DNA of 21,033 nt from assembly GCA_030832365.1 (NCBI GenBank), contig JAURJF010000006.1, positions 1 to 21,033 on the forward strand, written 5' to 3'. This stretch comes from Candidatus Nanopelagicales bacterium. Lineage in GTDB: Bacteria > Actinomycetota > Actinomycetes > Nanopelagicales > Nanopelagicaceae. This document shows positions 6,528 to 12,992 of this stretch, one piece after another (positions within the stretch are counted from its first letter, which is position 1; the number at the start of each line of letters is the position of its first letter). A model generated the notes under the pieces. The model was not told the DNA's origin. It saw only the letters and a list, made by a program, of their open reading frames with translations, and did no database searches. Position numbers and translations under genes: made by a program.

Positions 6528-7190
6528 GTGAAGAGATTCATAGATGCTCTAAAACCTCATAAAACTATCCCGATAACGCCGTGGAGTGCGGCTCACCGTT
6601 GGGATCTCTCTTTTTCCAGAGTTACAATTCTTATTTTCGGTCTTTTCATTTTCGGAATTGGCGACAGTCTAATTATCATCTCTGAGCTCGGTAATGCGCC
6701 TTGGTCAGTTCTTGCTCAAGGAGTTGCTACTAAAACTTCTATCTCTATCGGTGGCGCAACATTTCTAATCAGCTGCCTAGTTCTCCTTCTCTGGATTCCG
6801 CTTAGAGAAAAACCTGGATTTGGAACGCTTGCAAATATTGTAGTAATCGCTATTGGTATAGACGTTGGTATTGCGCTAATTGGAACTCCTGAGCTTTTCA
6901 TCTTCCAGCTACTTTATGTTTTTCTAGGAATCGGATTAATTGGGATTGGATCAGCTCTCTACATCACCTGCGCCCTTGGACCAGGTCCAAGAGATGGCTG
7001 GATGACCTCGCTTCATAGACGAAGCGGCATCCCGGTTGGCAGAGTTAGAACAGCGATTGAAATCTCGGTTCTCCTTGCTGGTTGGGCCTTAGGCGGGCGA
7101 ATTGGGCTTGGAACAGCGCTCTTTGCCCTGCTAATTGGTTATGCCGTTGCAGCAGGATTTGGTGTCGTTTCCCGAATTACCAAGGAGTAA
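6528..7190 (+). CDS. YczE/YyaS/YitT-family integral membrane protein
   Basis: A 220-residue membrane protein with a cytosolic basic N-terminus of about 28 residues and five hydrophobic segments (about 30-52, 62-85, 98-118, 123-146 and 170-212). The 'GDSLIIISELGNAPWSVLAQG' region and the conserved 'CALGPGPRDGWMTSLHRRSG' loop with 'PVGRVRTAIE' are diagnostic of the YczE/YitT-like family. Its members have no settled function; the Bacillus YczE was implicated in surfactin production. Translation starts at GTG with a -10-like TAGCGT 6 nt upstream. It diverges from another membrane protein of unknown role (DUF554). The gene ends 111 nt before the NCS2 permease, so co-transcription is possible, though that gap is unusually long and structured. 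Confidence 0.87.
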   Translation: MKRFIDALKPHKTIPITPWSAAHRWDLSFSRVTILIFGLFIFGIGDSLIIISELGNAPWSVLAQGVATKTSISIGGATFLISCLVLLLWIPLREKPGFGTLANIVVIAIGIDVGIALIGTPELFIFQLLYVFLGIGLIGIGSALYITCALGPGPRDGWMTSLHRRSGIPVGRVRTAIEISVLLAGWALGGRIGLGTALFALLIGYAVAAGFGVVSRITKE

Positions 7191-7194
7191 CAAA

Positions 7195-7200
7195 TAGGTT
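7195..7200 (+). promoter_or_regulatory. Possible -10-like box upstream of the NCS2 leader
   Basis: TAGGTT obeys the TAnnnT pattern and lies just after the yczE-like stop. It would start a leader RNA near 7207, which cuts into the first hairpin of the leader. There is no -35, so this is weak. Confidence 0.2.
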
Positions 7201-7201
7201 T

Positions 7202-7301
7202 AAGCCACTCTCCTCGGCTTGTGGACTGAATCCACACGGTGTCGCAACCACCACCGTTAAAAAATTAGCGACATCCCTTCAGTGGGGTGAAAAGGAAGAG
7301 C
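7202..7301 (+). promoter_or_regulatory. Structured 5' leader of the NCS2 permease gene (candidate riboswitch)
   Basis: This stretch lies in a 111-nt gap, the longest untranslated one in the window outside the tRNA. By eye it can fold into the following elements. H1: AAGCC 7202-7206 with GGCTT 7216-7220. H2: TGTGGA 7220-7225 with TCCACA 7231-7236, loop CTGAA. H-type pseudoknot: ACGG 7236-7239 with CCGT 7254-7257, and TGTCGC 7240-7245 with GCGACA 7268-7273, with an A-rich third loop TAAAAAATTA. H4: CATCCC 7272-7277 with GGGGTG 7284-7289, next to the ribosome site GGAAG at 7294-7298. ACGGTG/CACCGT (7236-7241/7252-7257) is an alternative hairpin that excludes the second pseudoknot stem. H4 likewise competes with that stem for 7272-7273. 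Such exclusive pairings suit a translational switch. I recognise no known riboswitch class. Confidence 0.5.
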
Positions 7302-8738
7302 ATGCTCGATACATACTTCAAAATCTCGCAAAGGGGCTCATCAGTAGCCCAAGAAGTCCGCGGCGGTGTAGTTACCTTCTTTACGATGGCCTATATCGTT
7401 GCTCTCAATCCACTAATCATCGGTCTTTCAAAAGACGGCGATGGAAAATACCTCGGTGGCGGAGATGTTCCAAATTTAGCCCTCGTTGCAGCAGCAACTG
7501 CTCTAGTTGCTGGAGTGATGTCCATTCTGATGGGCTTTATTGCAAACTTCCCTCTAGCTATCGCAACTGGTCTTGGTCTCAATACCTTCGTTGCTGTTGC
7601 TATTGCCTCCAAGATGACTTGGGCAGATGCAATGGGCCTTGTTGTTCTTGAGGGAATTATCATCACTGTTCTCGTTCTTACTGGCTTTAGAACTGCAGTA
7701 TTTCGCGCAGTTCCAACTCAGCTAAAGATCGCTATCTCAGTTGGTATCGGTCTATTTATCGCCCTTATCGGTCTGGTTGACGCCGGATTCGTACGACGCA
7801 CTGGCTCAGGACCTGTTCCAGTAACTCTAGGAAACAATGGTGAGTTAGTTGGTTGGCCTGTAGTTGTCTTCGCCTTTGGCCTCTTTTTAACGATTGGTTT
7901 GATGGTTAGAAAGATTAAAGCAGCAATTCTCCTTGGAATTATTATTTCAACTGGTCTTGCTATAGCCCTTGAGAGCGCTTACAAGATTGGGCCACTCTTT
8001 GATGGAGCAACGGGCAATGTAAATCCAAAGGGTTGGAATCTAAATGTTCCAGCTCTACCTGAAGCAGTTGTTGCTACTCCTGACTTTGGTCTACTTGGCT
8101 CATTTAACCTCTTCGGTTCATTTGATCGAGTTCCACTAATTACAGCTCTTCTCCTTGTCTTTACTCTCCTACTAGCTGACTTCTTTGACACTATGGGAAC
8201 AATGACAGCTATCGGTCAAGAGGCTGGACTAAATGATAAAGATGGAACACCTCCAAATGCAGAGCGCATCCTTCTTGTTGACTCACTTGCAGCTGTTGCA
8301 GGTGGCGCTGCTGGAGTTTCATCAAATACTTCATATATTGAATCTGCATCAGGTGTAGGTGAGGGCGCAAGAACAGGTCTAGCCTCAGTAGTTACTGGAT
8401 TGCTATTCCTGTTAACAACCTTCCTAGCTCCACTAGTTGCAGTTATTCCTTATGAAGCAGCTACCCCAGCTCTTATCATTGTAGGTTTCTTGATGATGAC
8501 TCAGATCAAGTTAATTGATTGGGAGGATTATGGAATTGCAATTCCTGCCTTCTTAACAATTATCTTGATGCCCTTTACCTACAACATCTCAGTAGGTATT
8601 GGAGCAGGCTTTGTTTCATATGTAGTAATTAGATACCTGCAAGGAAGACGCAAGGATGTTCATCCTCTCCTTCTTTTCACCGCAGGTCTATTTATGATCT
8701 ACTTCCTAAATAACCCAATTAATGCTTGGGTTGCATAA
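7302..8738 (+). CDS. NCS2-family nucleobase permease (AzgA/PbuG-like)
   Basis: A 478-residue secondary transporter with about 12-14 membrane segments. It probably imports adenine, hypoxanthine or guanine by proton symport. Family signatures are 'QEVRGGVVTFFTMAYIVALNP' at the N-terminus, 'ATGLGLNTFVAVAIAS', 'ADFFDTMGTMTAIGQEAGL', and 'GVSSNTSYIESASGVGEGAR' with 'TGLASVVTGL'. I chose the ATG at 7302 over the upstream in-frame GTG at 7287. A good ribosome site (GGAAG) sits just before it, and family members begin close to 'YFKISQRGSSV'. The leader carries stable hairpins and a possible pseudoknot, suggesting control by a ligand, perhaps a purine. It fits functionally with apt 3.3 kb upstream. 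The 3' end is followed by a strong bidirectional terminator shared with ung. Confidence 0.93.
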   Translation: MLDTYFKISQRGSSVAQEVRGGVVTFFTMAYIVALNPLIIGLSKDGDGKYLGGGDVPNLALVAAATALVAGVMSILMGFIANFPLAIATGLGLNTFVAVAIASKMTWADAMGLVVLEGIIITVLVLTGFRTAVFRAVPTQLKIAISVGIGLFIALIGLVDAGFVRRTGSGPVPVTLGNNGELVGWPVVVFAFGLFLTIGLMVRKIKAAILLGIIISTGLAIALESAYKIGPLFDGATGNVNPKGWNLNVPALPEAVVATPDFGLLGSFNLFGSFDRVPLITALLLVFTLLLADFFDTMGTMTAIGQEAGLNDKDGTPPNAERILLVDSLAAVAGGAAGVSSNTSYIESASGVGEGARTGLASVVTGLLFLLTTFLAPLVAVIPYEAATPALIIVGFLMMTQIKLIDWEDYGIAIPAFLTIILMPFTYNISVGIGAGFVSYVVIRYLQGRRKDVHPLLLFTAGLFMIYFLNNPINAWVA

Positions 8739-8758
8739 TCGAGTAAGAGCAATTAGAT

Positions 8759-8786
8759 ATCTGGCCCGGTTAATCCCGGGCCAGAT
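8759..8786. terminator. Bidirectional intrinsic terminator between NCS2 permease and ung
   Basis: An 11-bp perfect stem, ATCTGGCCCGG (8759-8769) with CCGGGCCAGAT (8776-8786), closes a 6-nt loop TTAATC. It is GC-rich in the inner stem and has only a short, mixed T tract (TTCATTT) on the plus side and an A/T-rich run (AATTGCTC) on the minus side. It lies 20 nt past the permease stop and 5 nt past the ung stop, so it can serve both convergent genes. Confidence 0.85.
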
Positions 8787-8791
8787 TCATT

Positions 8792-9442
8792 TCACCAGGT
8801 AATTCCTGTTTTTCCTTTACTCTCCAAGATTTGATTAACCTTTGAAAAAGGTTTTGAACCGAGAAATCCTCTATGTGCCGAGAGTGGACTTGGATGAACT
8901 CCCTCTACTAAGGAGTCTGATTCAAATAGATGGGCAAGCTCCCTAGCACTTGATCCCCAGAGCAGGCCAACTGCCCCCAAATTGGAACAGTGAGTAACAA
9001 TTTCCTCGGTGATCTCTTGCCAGCCAATTTTTGAATGTGAACCGCTCTCTCCAGCAGTAACAGTAAGAACGCGGTTTAGAAGCATCACTCCTTGACTAGC
9101 CCACTTAGATAAATCGCCATCTGCTGTTGTAGTAGATCCAATATCGGTCATTATTTCTTTTTGAATATTTAGAAGCGAGCCGGGTAGCCCTGTCTTTCTT
9201 GGTGAGACAGCGAAGGAGAGACCGATCGCATCTGAGATATTTGGATAAGGATCCTGCCCAACAATAATTACCTTTACCGATTCAGGTGCTAACTCCAAAG
9301 CGCGGAACAGATACTTCTTATCTGGCAATATCCGCTCGCCTTGGTCCGCTCTCTTCTGGAGCTGTAATCCCAGCTCATCTATCTGAGATTGCTTATCACG
9401 CAGAATCTCTCTCCAATGATCTGGAAGTAAAGAAGAGAGCAT
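8792..9442 (-). CDS. ung: Uracil-DNA glycosylase
   Basis: A 216-residue family 1 uracil-DNA glycosylase that removes uracil from DNA at the start of base excision repair. The water-activating motif GQDPYPN carries the catalytic Asp and lies at about residues 62-68. 'GLSFAVSP' supplies the uracil-stacking Phe, and 'GVMLLNRVLTV' the Asn that reads uracil. The C-terminal leucine-intercalation loop is HPSPLSAHRGF. The length is in the normal range for bacterial Ung. The ATG at 9442 overlaps the TAA of the upstream ABC ATPase by one base (TAATG), so translation is probably coupled. I see no functional link between the two proteins. A strong terminator follows the stop. Confidence 0.96.
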   Translation of the reverse strand: MLSSLLPDHWREILRDKQSQIDELGLQLQKRADQGERILPDKKYLFRALELAPESVKVIIVGQDPYPNISDAIGLSFAVSPRKTGLPGSLLNIQKEIMTDIGSTTTADGDLSKWASQGVMLLNRVLTVTAGESGSHSKIGWQEITEEIVTHCSNLGAVGLLWGSSARELAHLFESDSLVEGVHPSPLSAHRGFLGSKPFSKVNQILESKGKTGITW

Positions 9443-10227
9443 TAATCTCTAGCCATAGCGAAATAGCGGAGACCACTAAAGGATAGTGACACCTTAACGC
9501 CAAAAACCTCTTCAATATTTGCCTCTGTAAGAATTTCACCGATCTCGCCTGCATAGAGCGCTTGGCCTTCTTTGAGTAGAAGTGCATGAGTGGTTCCTGC
9601 AGGAATCTCCTCGATATGGTGAGTGACAATTACCGTTGCGGGTGCGCGCTCTTCACTGGTGTATGAGGTGATGCGAGCGAGAATATCTTCACGACCGCCA
9701 AGGTCTAACCCTGCAGCTGGTTCGTCAAGGAGTAGGAGTTCGGGGTCTGCCATAAGCGCTCTTGAAATCTGTACGCGTTTCTTCTCTCCCTCGCTTAAAG
9801 TTGAAAATGTTCTATCGCCTAGTTCTCTGACTCCAAAAATATTTAGTAGCGCTTTCGCCCTTGATTCATCCCAGAGATCATAATCTTCCTGCCATCTTCC
9901 AGCCATTGCATAAGCAGCGGTTAATACAACATCAATTACCTTCTCATCTCCGGGTAGTAGCTCCATCATCGCACTTGAGGTAAAACCAATTCGTGGCCTT
10001 AATTCAAAGACATCAGATGCGCCCAATTTCTCTCCAAGTATCTCCACACTTCCCCTGCTTGGATGTATCAAGGCGGCAAGTAACTGGAGAAGAGTTGTTT
10101 TTCCAGCCCCGTTAGGACCAAGAATTACCCATCTTTCTTGGGTATTTATCTGCCAAGAAATCGGGCCCAAAATGCGCTTATTGGATCTAAGAACTTCCAC
10201 ATCTATGCAGCGCAGTAAGGGTTCCAT
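9442..10227 (-). CDS. ABC transporter-type ATP-binding protein (single domain, no partner in the window)
   Basis: A 261-residue single-domain ABC ATPase. All motifs are intact: Walker A GPNGAGKTT (37-45), Q-loop region near 'RIGFTSSAMMELLPG', signature LSEGEKKR (144-151), Walker B LLLLDE (164-169), D-loop GLDL, and switch His at H203/H204 in VTHHIEEIP. The 'TTHALLLKEGQALYAGEIGEIL' tail resembles the YlmA/ModF-like cytosolic ATPases. No permease or binding protein is encoded beside it, so its partner is elsewhere or it acts without a membrane subunit. It heads a two-gene unit with ung. A -10-like TATCTT lies 8 nt before the ATG and there is no ribosome site. It diverges from the split serB locus across 49 bp. 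Confidence 0.9.
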   Translation of the reverse strand: MEPLLRCIDVEVLRSNKRILGPISWQINTQERWVILGPNGAGKTTLLQLLAALIHPSRGSVEILGEKLGASDVFELRPRIGFTSSAMMELLPGDEKVIDVVLTAAYAMAGRWQEDYDLWDESRAKALLNIFGVRELGDRTFSTLSEGEKKRVQISRALMADPELLLLDEPAAGLDLGGREDILARITSYTSEERAPATVIVTHHIEEIPAGTTHALLLKEGQALYAGEIGEILTEANIEEVFGVKVSLSFSGLRYFAMARD

Positions 10228-10235
10228 AGGGTGAC

Positions 10236-10241
10236 AAGATA
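10236..10241 (-). promoter_or_regulatory. -10-like box for the ABC ATPase-ung unit
   Basis: The minus strand reads TATCTT, ending 8 nt before the ATG at 10227. It is close to the sigma-70-type consensus. The transcript would start at or within a base or two of the ATG. Confidence 0.4.
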
Positions 10242-10264
10242 CCTCGTTGCTATTGAGTATTCGC

Positions 10265-10270
10265 TAAACT
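10265..10270 (+). promoter_or_regulatory. -10-like box for the ACT-serB unit, probably leaderless
   Basis: TAAACT ends exactly 6 nt before the GTG at 10277. The spacer TCGGCG has no Shine-Dalgarno character. Confidence 0.45.
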
Positions 10271-10276
10271 TCGGCG

Positions 10277-10513
10277 GTGAAGGCGCGAGCAATTATTCTA
10301 ATCAGCGGAGCAGCAAGTCAAGTTCCCAACCAACTTGTCGATGAAACCTTAAAACCCTTCACTTTTACGACTTTGGATAGACAAGAGATTCTAATGGCCG
10401 GTCGGATGATTTTGGCTCTCGAGATTGAGCTAGACCCAGCTCACTTAGATGCCATTGAATCAGATCTAGTAAGCGCCCTAGACCATCTAGATGTCGCCTG
10501 TGATCTGCTATGA
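10277..10513 (+). CDS. Small ACT-like domain protein, detached N-terminal half of SerB
   Basis: A 78-residue protein made of one ACT-like domain. The opening beta strand and turn, ARAIILISGAAS (3-14), the 'TLDRQEILMAGRMILALEIEL' strand-strand unit (32-52), and the closing helix and strand 'LVSALDHLDVACDLL' match the N-terminal ACT domain that precedes the phosphatase in SerB proteins such as SerB2 of mycobacteria. ACT domains usually bind amino acids; in SerB they mediate serine feedback and dimerisation. Here the domain ends at a TGA that overlaps the ATG of the HAD phosphatase (ATGA). The two halves are thus separate, translationally coupled proteins. GTG is the likely start, with a -10-like box 6 nt upstream. 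A sequencing frameshift is an alternative explanation. Confidence 0.75.
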   Translation: MKARAIILISGAASQVPNQLVDETLKPFTFTTLDRQEILMAGRMILALEIELDPAHLDAIESDLVSALDHLDVACDLL

Positions 10514-11139
10514 AGTACGAATTAATACTTTTTGATGTTGATTCAACTCTAATTAAAGAAGAGGTAATTGATCTTCTTGCAGAAAAATCTGGACATGGGC
10601 CAGAGGTTTCACAGATAACCGCCCAGGCGATGCGGGGGGAGATTAATTTTCTTCAGGCTTTGGAGATGCGATTAGCGCTTCTTGAGGGCCTCCCCGAATC
10701 AGTCTTTGAAGAGGTGTTAAGTCAAATCTCATTCTCCGATGGGTTTAGCGAACTCTTTGAATATCTTCGCCGGAATCAGTTTTTGATTGGAGCAGTCTCT
10801 GGCGGCTTTCACAATGTTTTAGATGAATTATTTGCCGACTTGAATCTTGATTTCTTAAGAGCAAATACTTTAGAGGTTAAGGATTCAAAGATAAGTGGAA
10901 AGCTCTTATCGCAGCCGATAGATAGGGCAGCTAAAGGTCAAGCTCTCAAAGAATTTGCCGCATCTCATGAGATAAAACTAGAGCAAACCGTGGCTGTTGG
11001 TGATGGGGCAAACGATCTTGAGATGATCGAGCTTGCAGGCCTTGGGGTCAGTTATATGGGCAAGGAAATTCTAAAAAGTAGAGCAGATTTGCATCTTGAA
11101 GGCCCTCGATTGGATGGCTTAATCCAATACTTGAAATAA
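10510..11139 (+). CDS. serB: Phosphoserine phosphatase, HAD catalytic domain only
   Basis: A 209-residue HAD-superfamily phosphatase that hydrolyses L-3-phosphoserine to L-serine, the last step of serine synthesis. HAD motif I is FDVDSTLI, with nucleophile D9 and acid D11. Motif II is in 'IGAVSGGFHNVLDEL' (the conserved Ser-Gly-Gly-Phe), the motif III Lys is in 'AAKGQAL', and motif IV is VAVGDGANDLEM. 'EEVIDLLAE' is the substrate-specificity helix typical of SerB. The length equals a SerB catalytic core with no ACT domain; that domain appears to be supplied by the preceding 78-residue protein in another frame, with a 4-nt overlap. The gene ends 4 nt from the convergent hisG stop with no terminator between. 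Confidence 0.92.
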   Translation: MKYELILFDVDSTLIKEEVIDLLAEKSGHGPEVSQITAQAMRGEINFLQALEMRLALLEGLPESVFEEVLSQISFSDGFSELFEYLRRNQFLIGAVSGGFHNVLDELFADLNLDFLRANTLEVKDSKISGKLLSQPIDRAAKGQALKEFAASHEIKLEQTVAVGDGANDLEMIELAGLGVSYMGKEILKSRADLHLEGPRLDGLIQYLK

Positions 11140-11143
11140 GGCT

Positions 11144-11998
11144 CTATAACCTGCAGGAATGAATATCAGTAACGAGAATTCCCCGAGCTCCAATCGCCCA
11201 GAGTTGGTCCATTACTGCGTTGACCTCATGACGTTTAACCATTGCTCTTACCGCTACCCACTCAGCTTTTTGAAGTGGTGAAATTGTTGGAGACTCCAAT
11301 CCTGGAGTTAATTTACAGGCCTCATCCAAGTTAATTTTTTCCACATCATAATCAACTAGAACATATTGCCTAGCTATTACAACCCCTTCAATCCTGCGAA
11401 TCAATACTTCGATACCACTTGATCGCTCTAGTCCCTCTCGCTGAATCAAAATAGCTTCACTCTTCATTATAGGTTCGCCAAAGGTGACCAAACCTGCACT
11501 CTTCAAGGTGCCGCCAGTTGAAACTACATCCGCAATTACATCGGCTAAACCAAGACGAATAGCGCTCTCTACCGCTCCATCTAGGGCTATGACAGTTGCT
11601 TTGATACTCTCTTTATCTAAATAATCTTTCACTAAACTTGGGTACGCGGTTGCAATCTTTAGGCCAGAAAGCGATGCAATTGGTTTACTGGCAGCAAAAC
11701 GGAAGGAGCTTCTCCCAAAATCAAGGGCCATTACCTCAACTGCAGAACTTCCTGAATCCTTTAGAAGATCTCTTCCTGTAATACCGATCTCAAGTTCTCC
11801 GCTTCCTACATAGGTCGCTATATCCCTTGGGCGCAAGTAATAGAACTCAACATTGTTATCTGGATCTATAAAAACTAAGTCTCTGGCATCGTTTCGCTGG
11901 CGATAGCCTGCCTCTTTCAAAATCTGGCTGGCAGATTCAGAGAGCGAGCCTTTATTGGGAAGAGCAACTTTCAATACCGATCTATCTGAACTCATCAT
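11144..11998 (-). CDS. hisG: ATP phosphoribosyltransferase (long form)
   Basis: Catalyses the first and feedback-regulated step of histidine synthesis, ATP plus PRPP to phosphoribosyl-ATP. At about 284 residues it is the long, HisZ-independent form. The catalytic half has 'ALPNKGSLSESASQIL', 'EIGITGRDLL' and the PRPP motif 'DVIADVVSTGGTLKSAGL'. The C-terminal ~75 residues ('NLDEACKLTPGLESPTISPL' onward) form the histidine-binding regulatory domain. Possible starts are GTG at 12001 and ATGs at 11998 and 11995. I prefer 11998 because its ATG overlaps the hisE TGA by one base (TGATG), with AGAAAG about 5 nt before it; the GTG would give a 4-nt overlap. hisE and hisG are clearly co-translated. 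The remaining his genes are not in the window. Confidence 0.95.
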   Translation of the reverse strand: MMSSDRSVLKVALPNKGSLSESASQILKEAGYRQRNDARDLVFIDPDNNVEFYYLRPRDIATYVGSGELEIGITGRDLLKDSGSSAVEVMALDFGRSSFRFAASKPIASLSGLKIATAYPSLVKDYLDKESIKATVIALDGAVESAIRLGLADVIADVVSTGGTLKSAGLVTFGEPIMKSEAILIQREGLERSSGIEVLIRRIEGVVIARQYVLVDYDVEKINLDEACKLTPGLESPTISPLQKAEWVAVRAMVKRHEVNAVMDQLWAIGARGILVTDIHSCRL

Positions 11999-12276
11999 CA
12001 CAACTTTCTGTAGATATCTTCTAGGGATAGACCGCGGGCAATCATTAGAACTTGGAGATGATAAAGAAGTTGGCTTATCTCAACTGCCAGAGCCTCATCA
12101 GATTCATGTTCAGCTGCTAACCAGACCTCCCCCGCCTCTTCTAATACCTTCTTACAGATTGCATGGATGCCGCTATCTAAAAGTTGGGCTGTATTACTAC
12201 CGCTGGGCTTTTTCGCTGAAATTTCCTGCAATTCAGCCCAGAGAGATTCAAAGTTTTTAGGAGAGGAAGAGACCAT
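11998..12276 (-). CDS. hisE: Phosphoribosyl-ATP pyrophosphatase
   Basis: A 92-residue stand-alone HisE that hydrolyses phosphoribosyl-ATP to phosphoribosyl-AMP, the second histidine step. The metal-binding MazG-like motif is 'KKVLEEAGEVWLAAEH' (EEAGE at 46-50), followed by 'DEALAVEISQLLYHLQVLM'. There is no fused HisI domain, as usual in Actinobacteria. It heads the hisE-hisG unit and its stop overlaps the hisG start. A -10-like TAAAAT on the minus strand lies exactly 6 nt before the ATG and the spacer CTGACC has no ribosome-site character, so the mRNA is predicted to be leaderless. The gene sits 48 nt downstream of rpe in the same direction, so some read-through is possible. Confidence 0.94.
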   Translation of the reverse strand: MVSSSPKNFESLWAELQEISAKKPSGSNTAQLLDSGIHAICKKVLEEAGEVWLAAEHESDEALAVEISQLLYHLQVLMIARGLSLEDIYRKL

Positions 12277-12282
12277 GGTCAG

Positions 12283-12288
12283 ATTTTA
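12283..12288 (-). promoter_or_regulatory. -10-like box for hisE-hisG, probably leaderless
   Basis: The minus strand reads TAAAAT, ending exactly 6 nt before the ATG at 12276. It is one of the best hexamers in the window. No TTGACA-like -35 is visible at the normal distance. Confidence 0.5.
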
Positions 12289-12324
12289 CCCAATTTCTCT
12301 CTCCTCTTGCTTGGCGATAAACCC

Positions 12325-12984
12325 CTAACAATTACTTGCTAGCAAGCGCAATTGCTCGACCATGTTGCCAGGGTTATCTGATTTGTAGACCGCTGAGCCT
12401 GCTACAAATGTATCTGCCCCCGCCCGGCGAGCAATCTCGATAGTAGAAAGAGAGATACCACCATCGATTTGAAGCCAAACATCCTCTAAATTCCTTTGTT
12501 CTAGGTAGTGACGAGCTTTCTCAACCTTAGGCATTAAAGAAGCCATGAAAGATTGGCCACCGAATCCCGGCTCAACAGTCATCACAACGATCATATCTAT
12601 CTCGTGAATAAGTTCTTCAACAACTTCAATTCGCGTATTTGGCTTTATTGCAAGACCAGACCTCTTTCCAAGTGCGCGAATCTCCTTAAGGGTCTGCAGT
12701 GGATCTTCGCAAGCCTCATAATGAACAGTAATACTTACCGCATTATTTGAGCAGTATTGGCCAACCTTCTTATCAACCTCTGCAACCATAAGATGAACAT
12801 CAATTGGAAGGGCAGAAAAATCAATAATCTCTCTTGTACGCTCGGGCGAGAAGGTGAAATTAGGCACGAAGATATTGTCCATAACATCTAGATGTATTAG
12901 ATCGGCAGTTGCAGCGACTTTCTCTATCTCACCAGGAAGATCATCGAAGTTTGCATTGAGAATGCTAGGACAGATCCTTATCAT
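12325..12984 (-). CDS. rpe: Ribulose-phosphate 3-epimerase
   Basis: A 219-residue cytosolic enzyme that interconverts ribulose-5-phosphate and xylulose-5-phosphate in the pentose phosphate pathway. The metal site of the TIM barrel is visible: H31 and D33 in LIHLDVMDN, H64 in DVHLMV, and D174 in QIDGGIS. D33 and D174 act as the acid-base pair. The phosphate loop is MTVEPGFGGQSF. The length is normal. It is the last gene of the long minus-strand operon, starting 8 nt after the rsmB stop. A purine-rich AAGGAGTAG before the ATG provides the ribosome site, in contrast to the leaderless unit heads. Confidence 0.96.
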   Translation of the reverse strand: MIRICPSILNANFDDLPGEIEKVAATADLIHLDVMDNIFVPNFTFSPERTREIIDFSALPIDVHLMVAEVDKKVGQYCSNNAVSITVHYEACEDPLQTLKEIRALGKRSGLAIKPNTRIEVVEELIHEIDMIVVMTVEPGFGGQSFMASLMPKVEKARHYLEQRNLEDVWLQIDGGISLSTIEIARRAGADTFVAGSAVYKSDNPGNMVEQLRLLASNC

Positions 12985-12992
12985 TGAAATCT

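Noticed and set aside
7287..7301. Earlier GTG start for the NCS2 permease
   Set aside because: It would lie inside the GGGGTG hairpin arm, ahead of the clear GGAAG ribosome site that serves the ATG at 7302.
7082..7651. 189-residue plus-strand open frame spanning the yczE end, leader and permease start
   Set aside because: It is out of frame with two well-supported genes and its translation is rich in Cys, Ser and Arg, as expected of a shadow frame. It does not explain the leader pairings.
9396..9629. 77-residue minus-strand frame between the ABC ATPase and ung
   Set aside because: It lies fully inside the two real genes in another frame and has no family features.
9442..10227. Possible complete ABC importer with a permease partner
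   Set aside because: No membrane subunit or binding protein is encoded next to it; neighbours are ung and the ACT-serB pair. I call only a lone ATPase.
12277..12324. Terminator hairpin after rpe
   Set aside because: I looked for a stem and T tract in this spacer and found only the hisE -10-like box, so rpe read-through into hisE remains possible.
12335..12346. 12-bp perfect palindrome CTTGCTAGCAAG
   Set aside because: It lies within the last codons of rpe. Without a loop it would be a poor hairpin, and no second copy was noticed. Probably chance.
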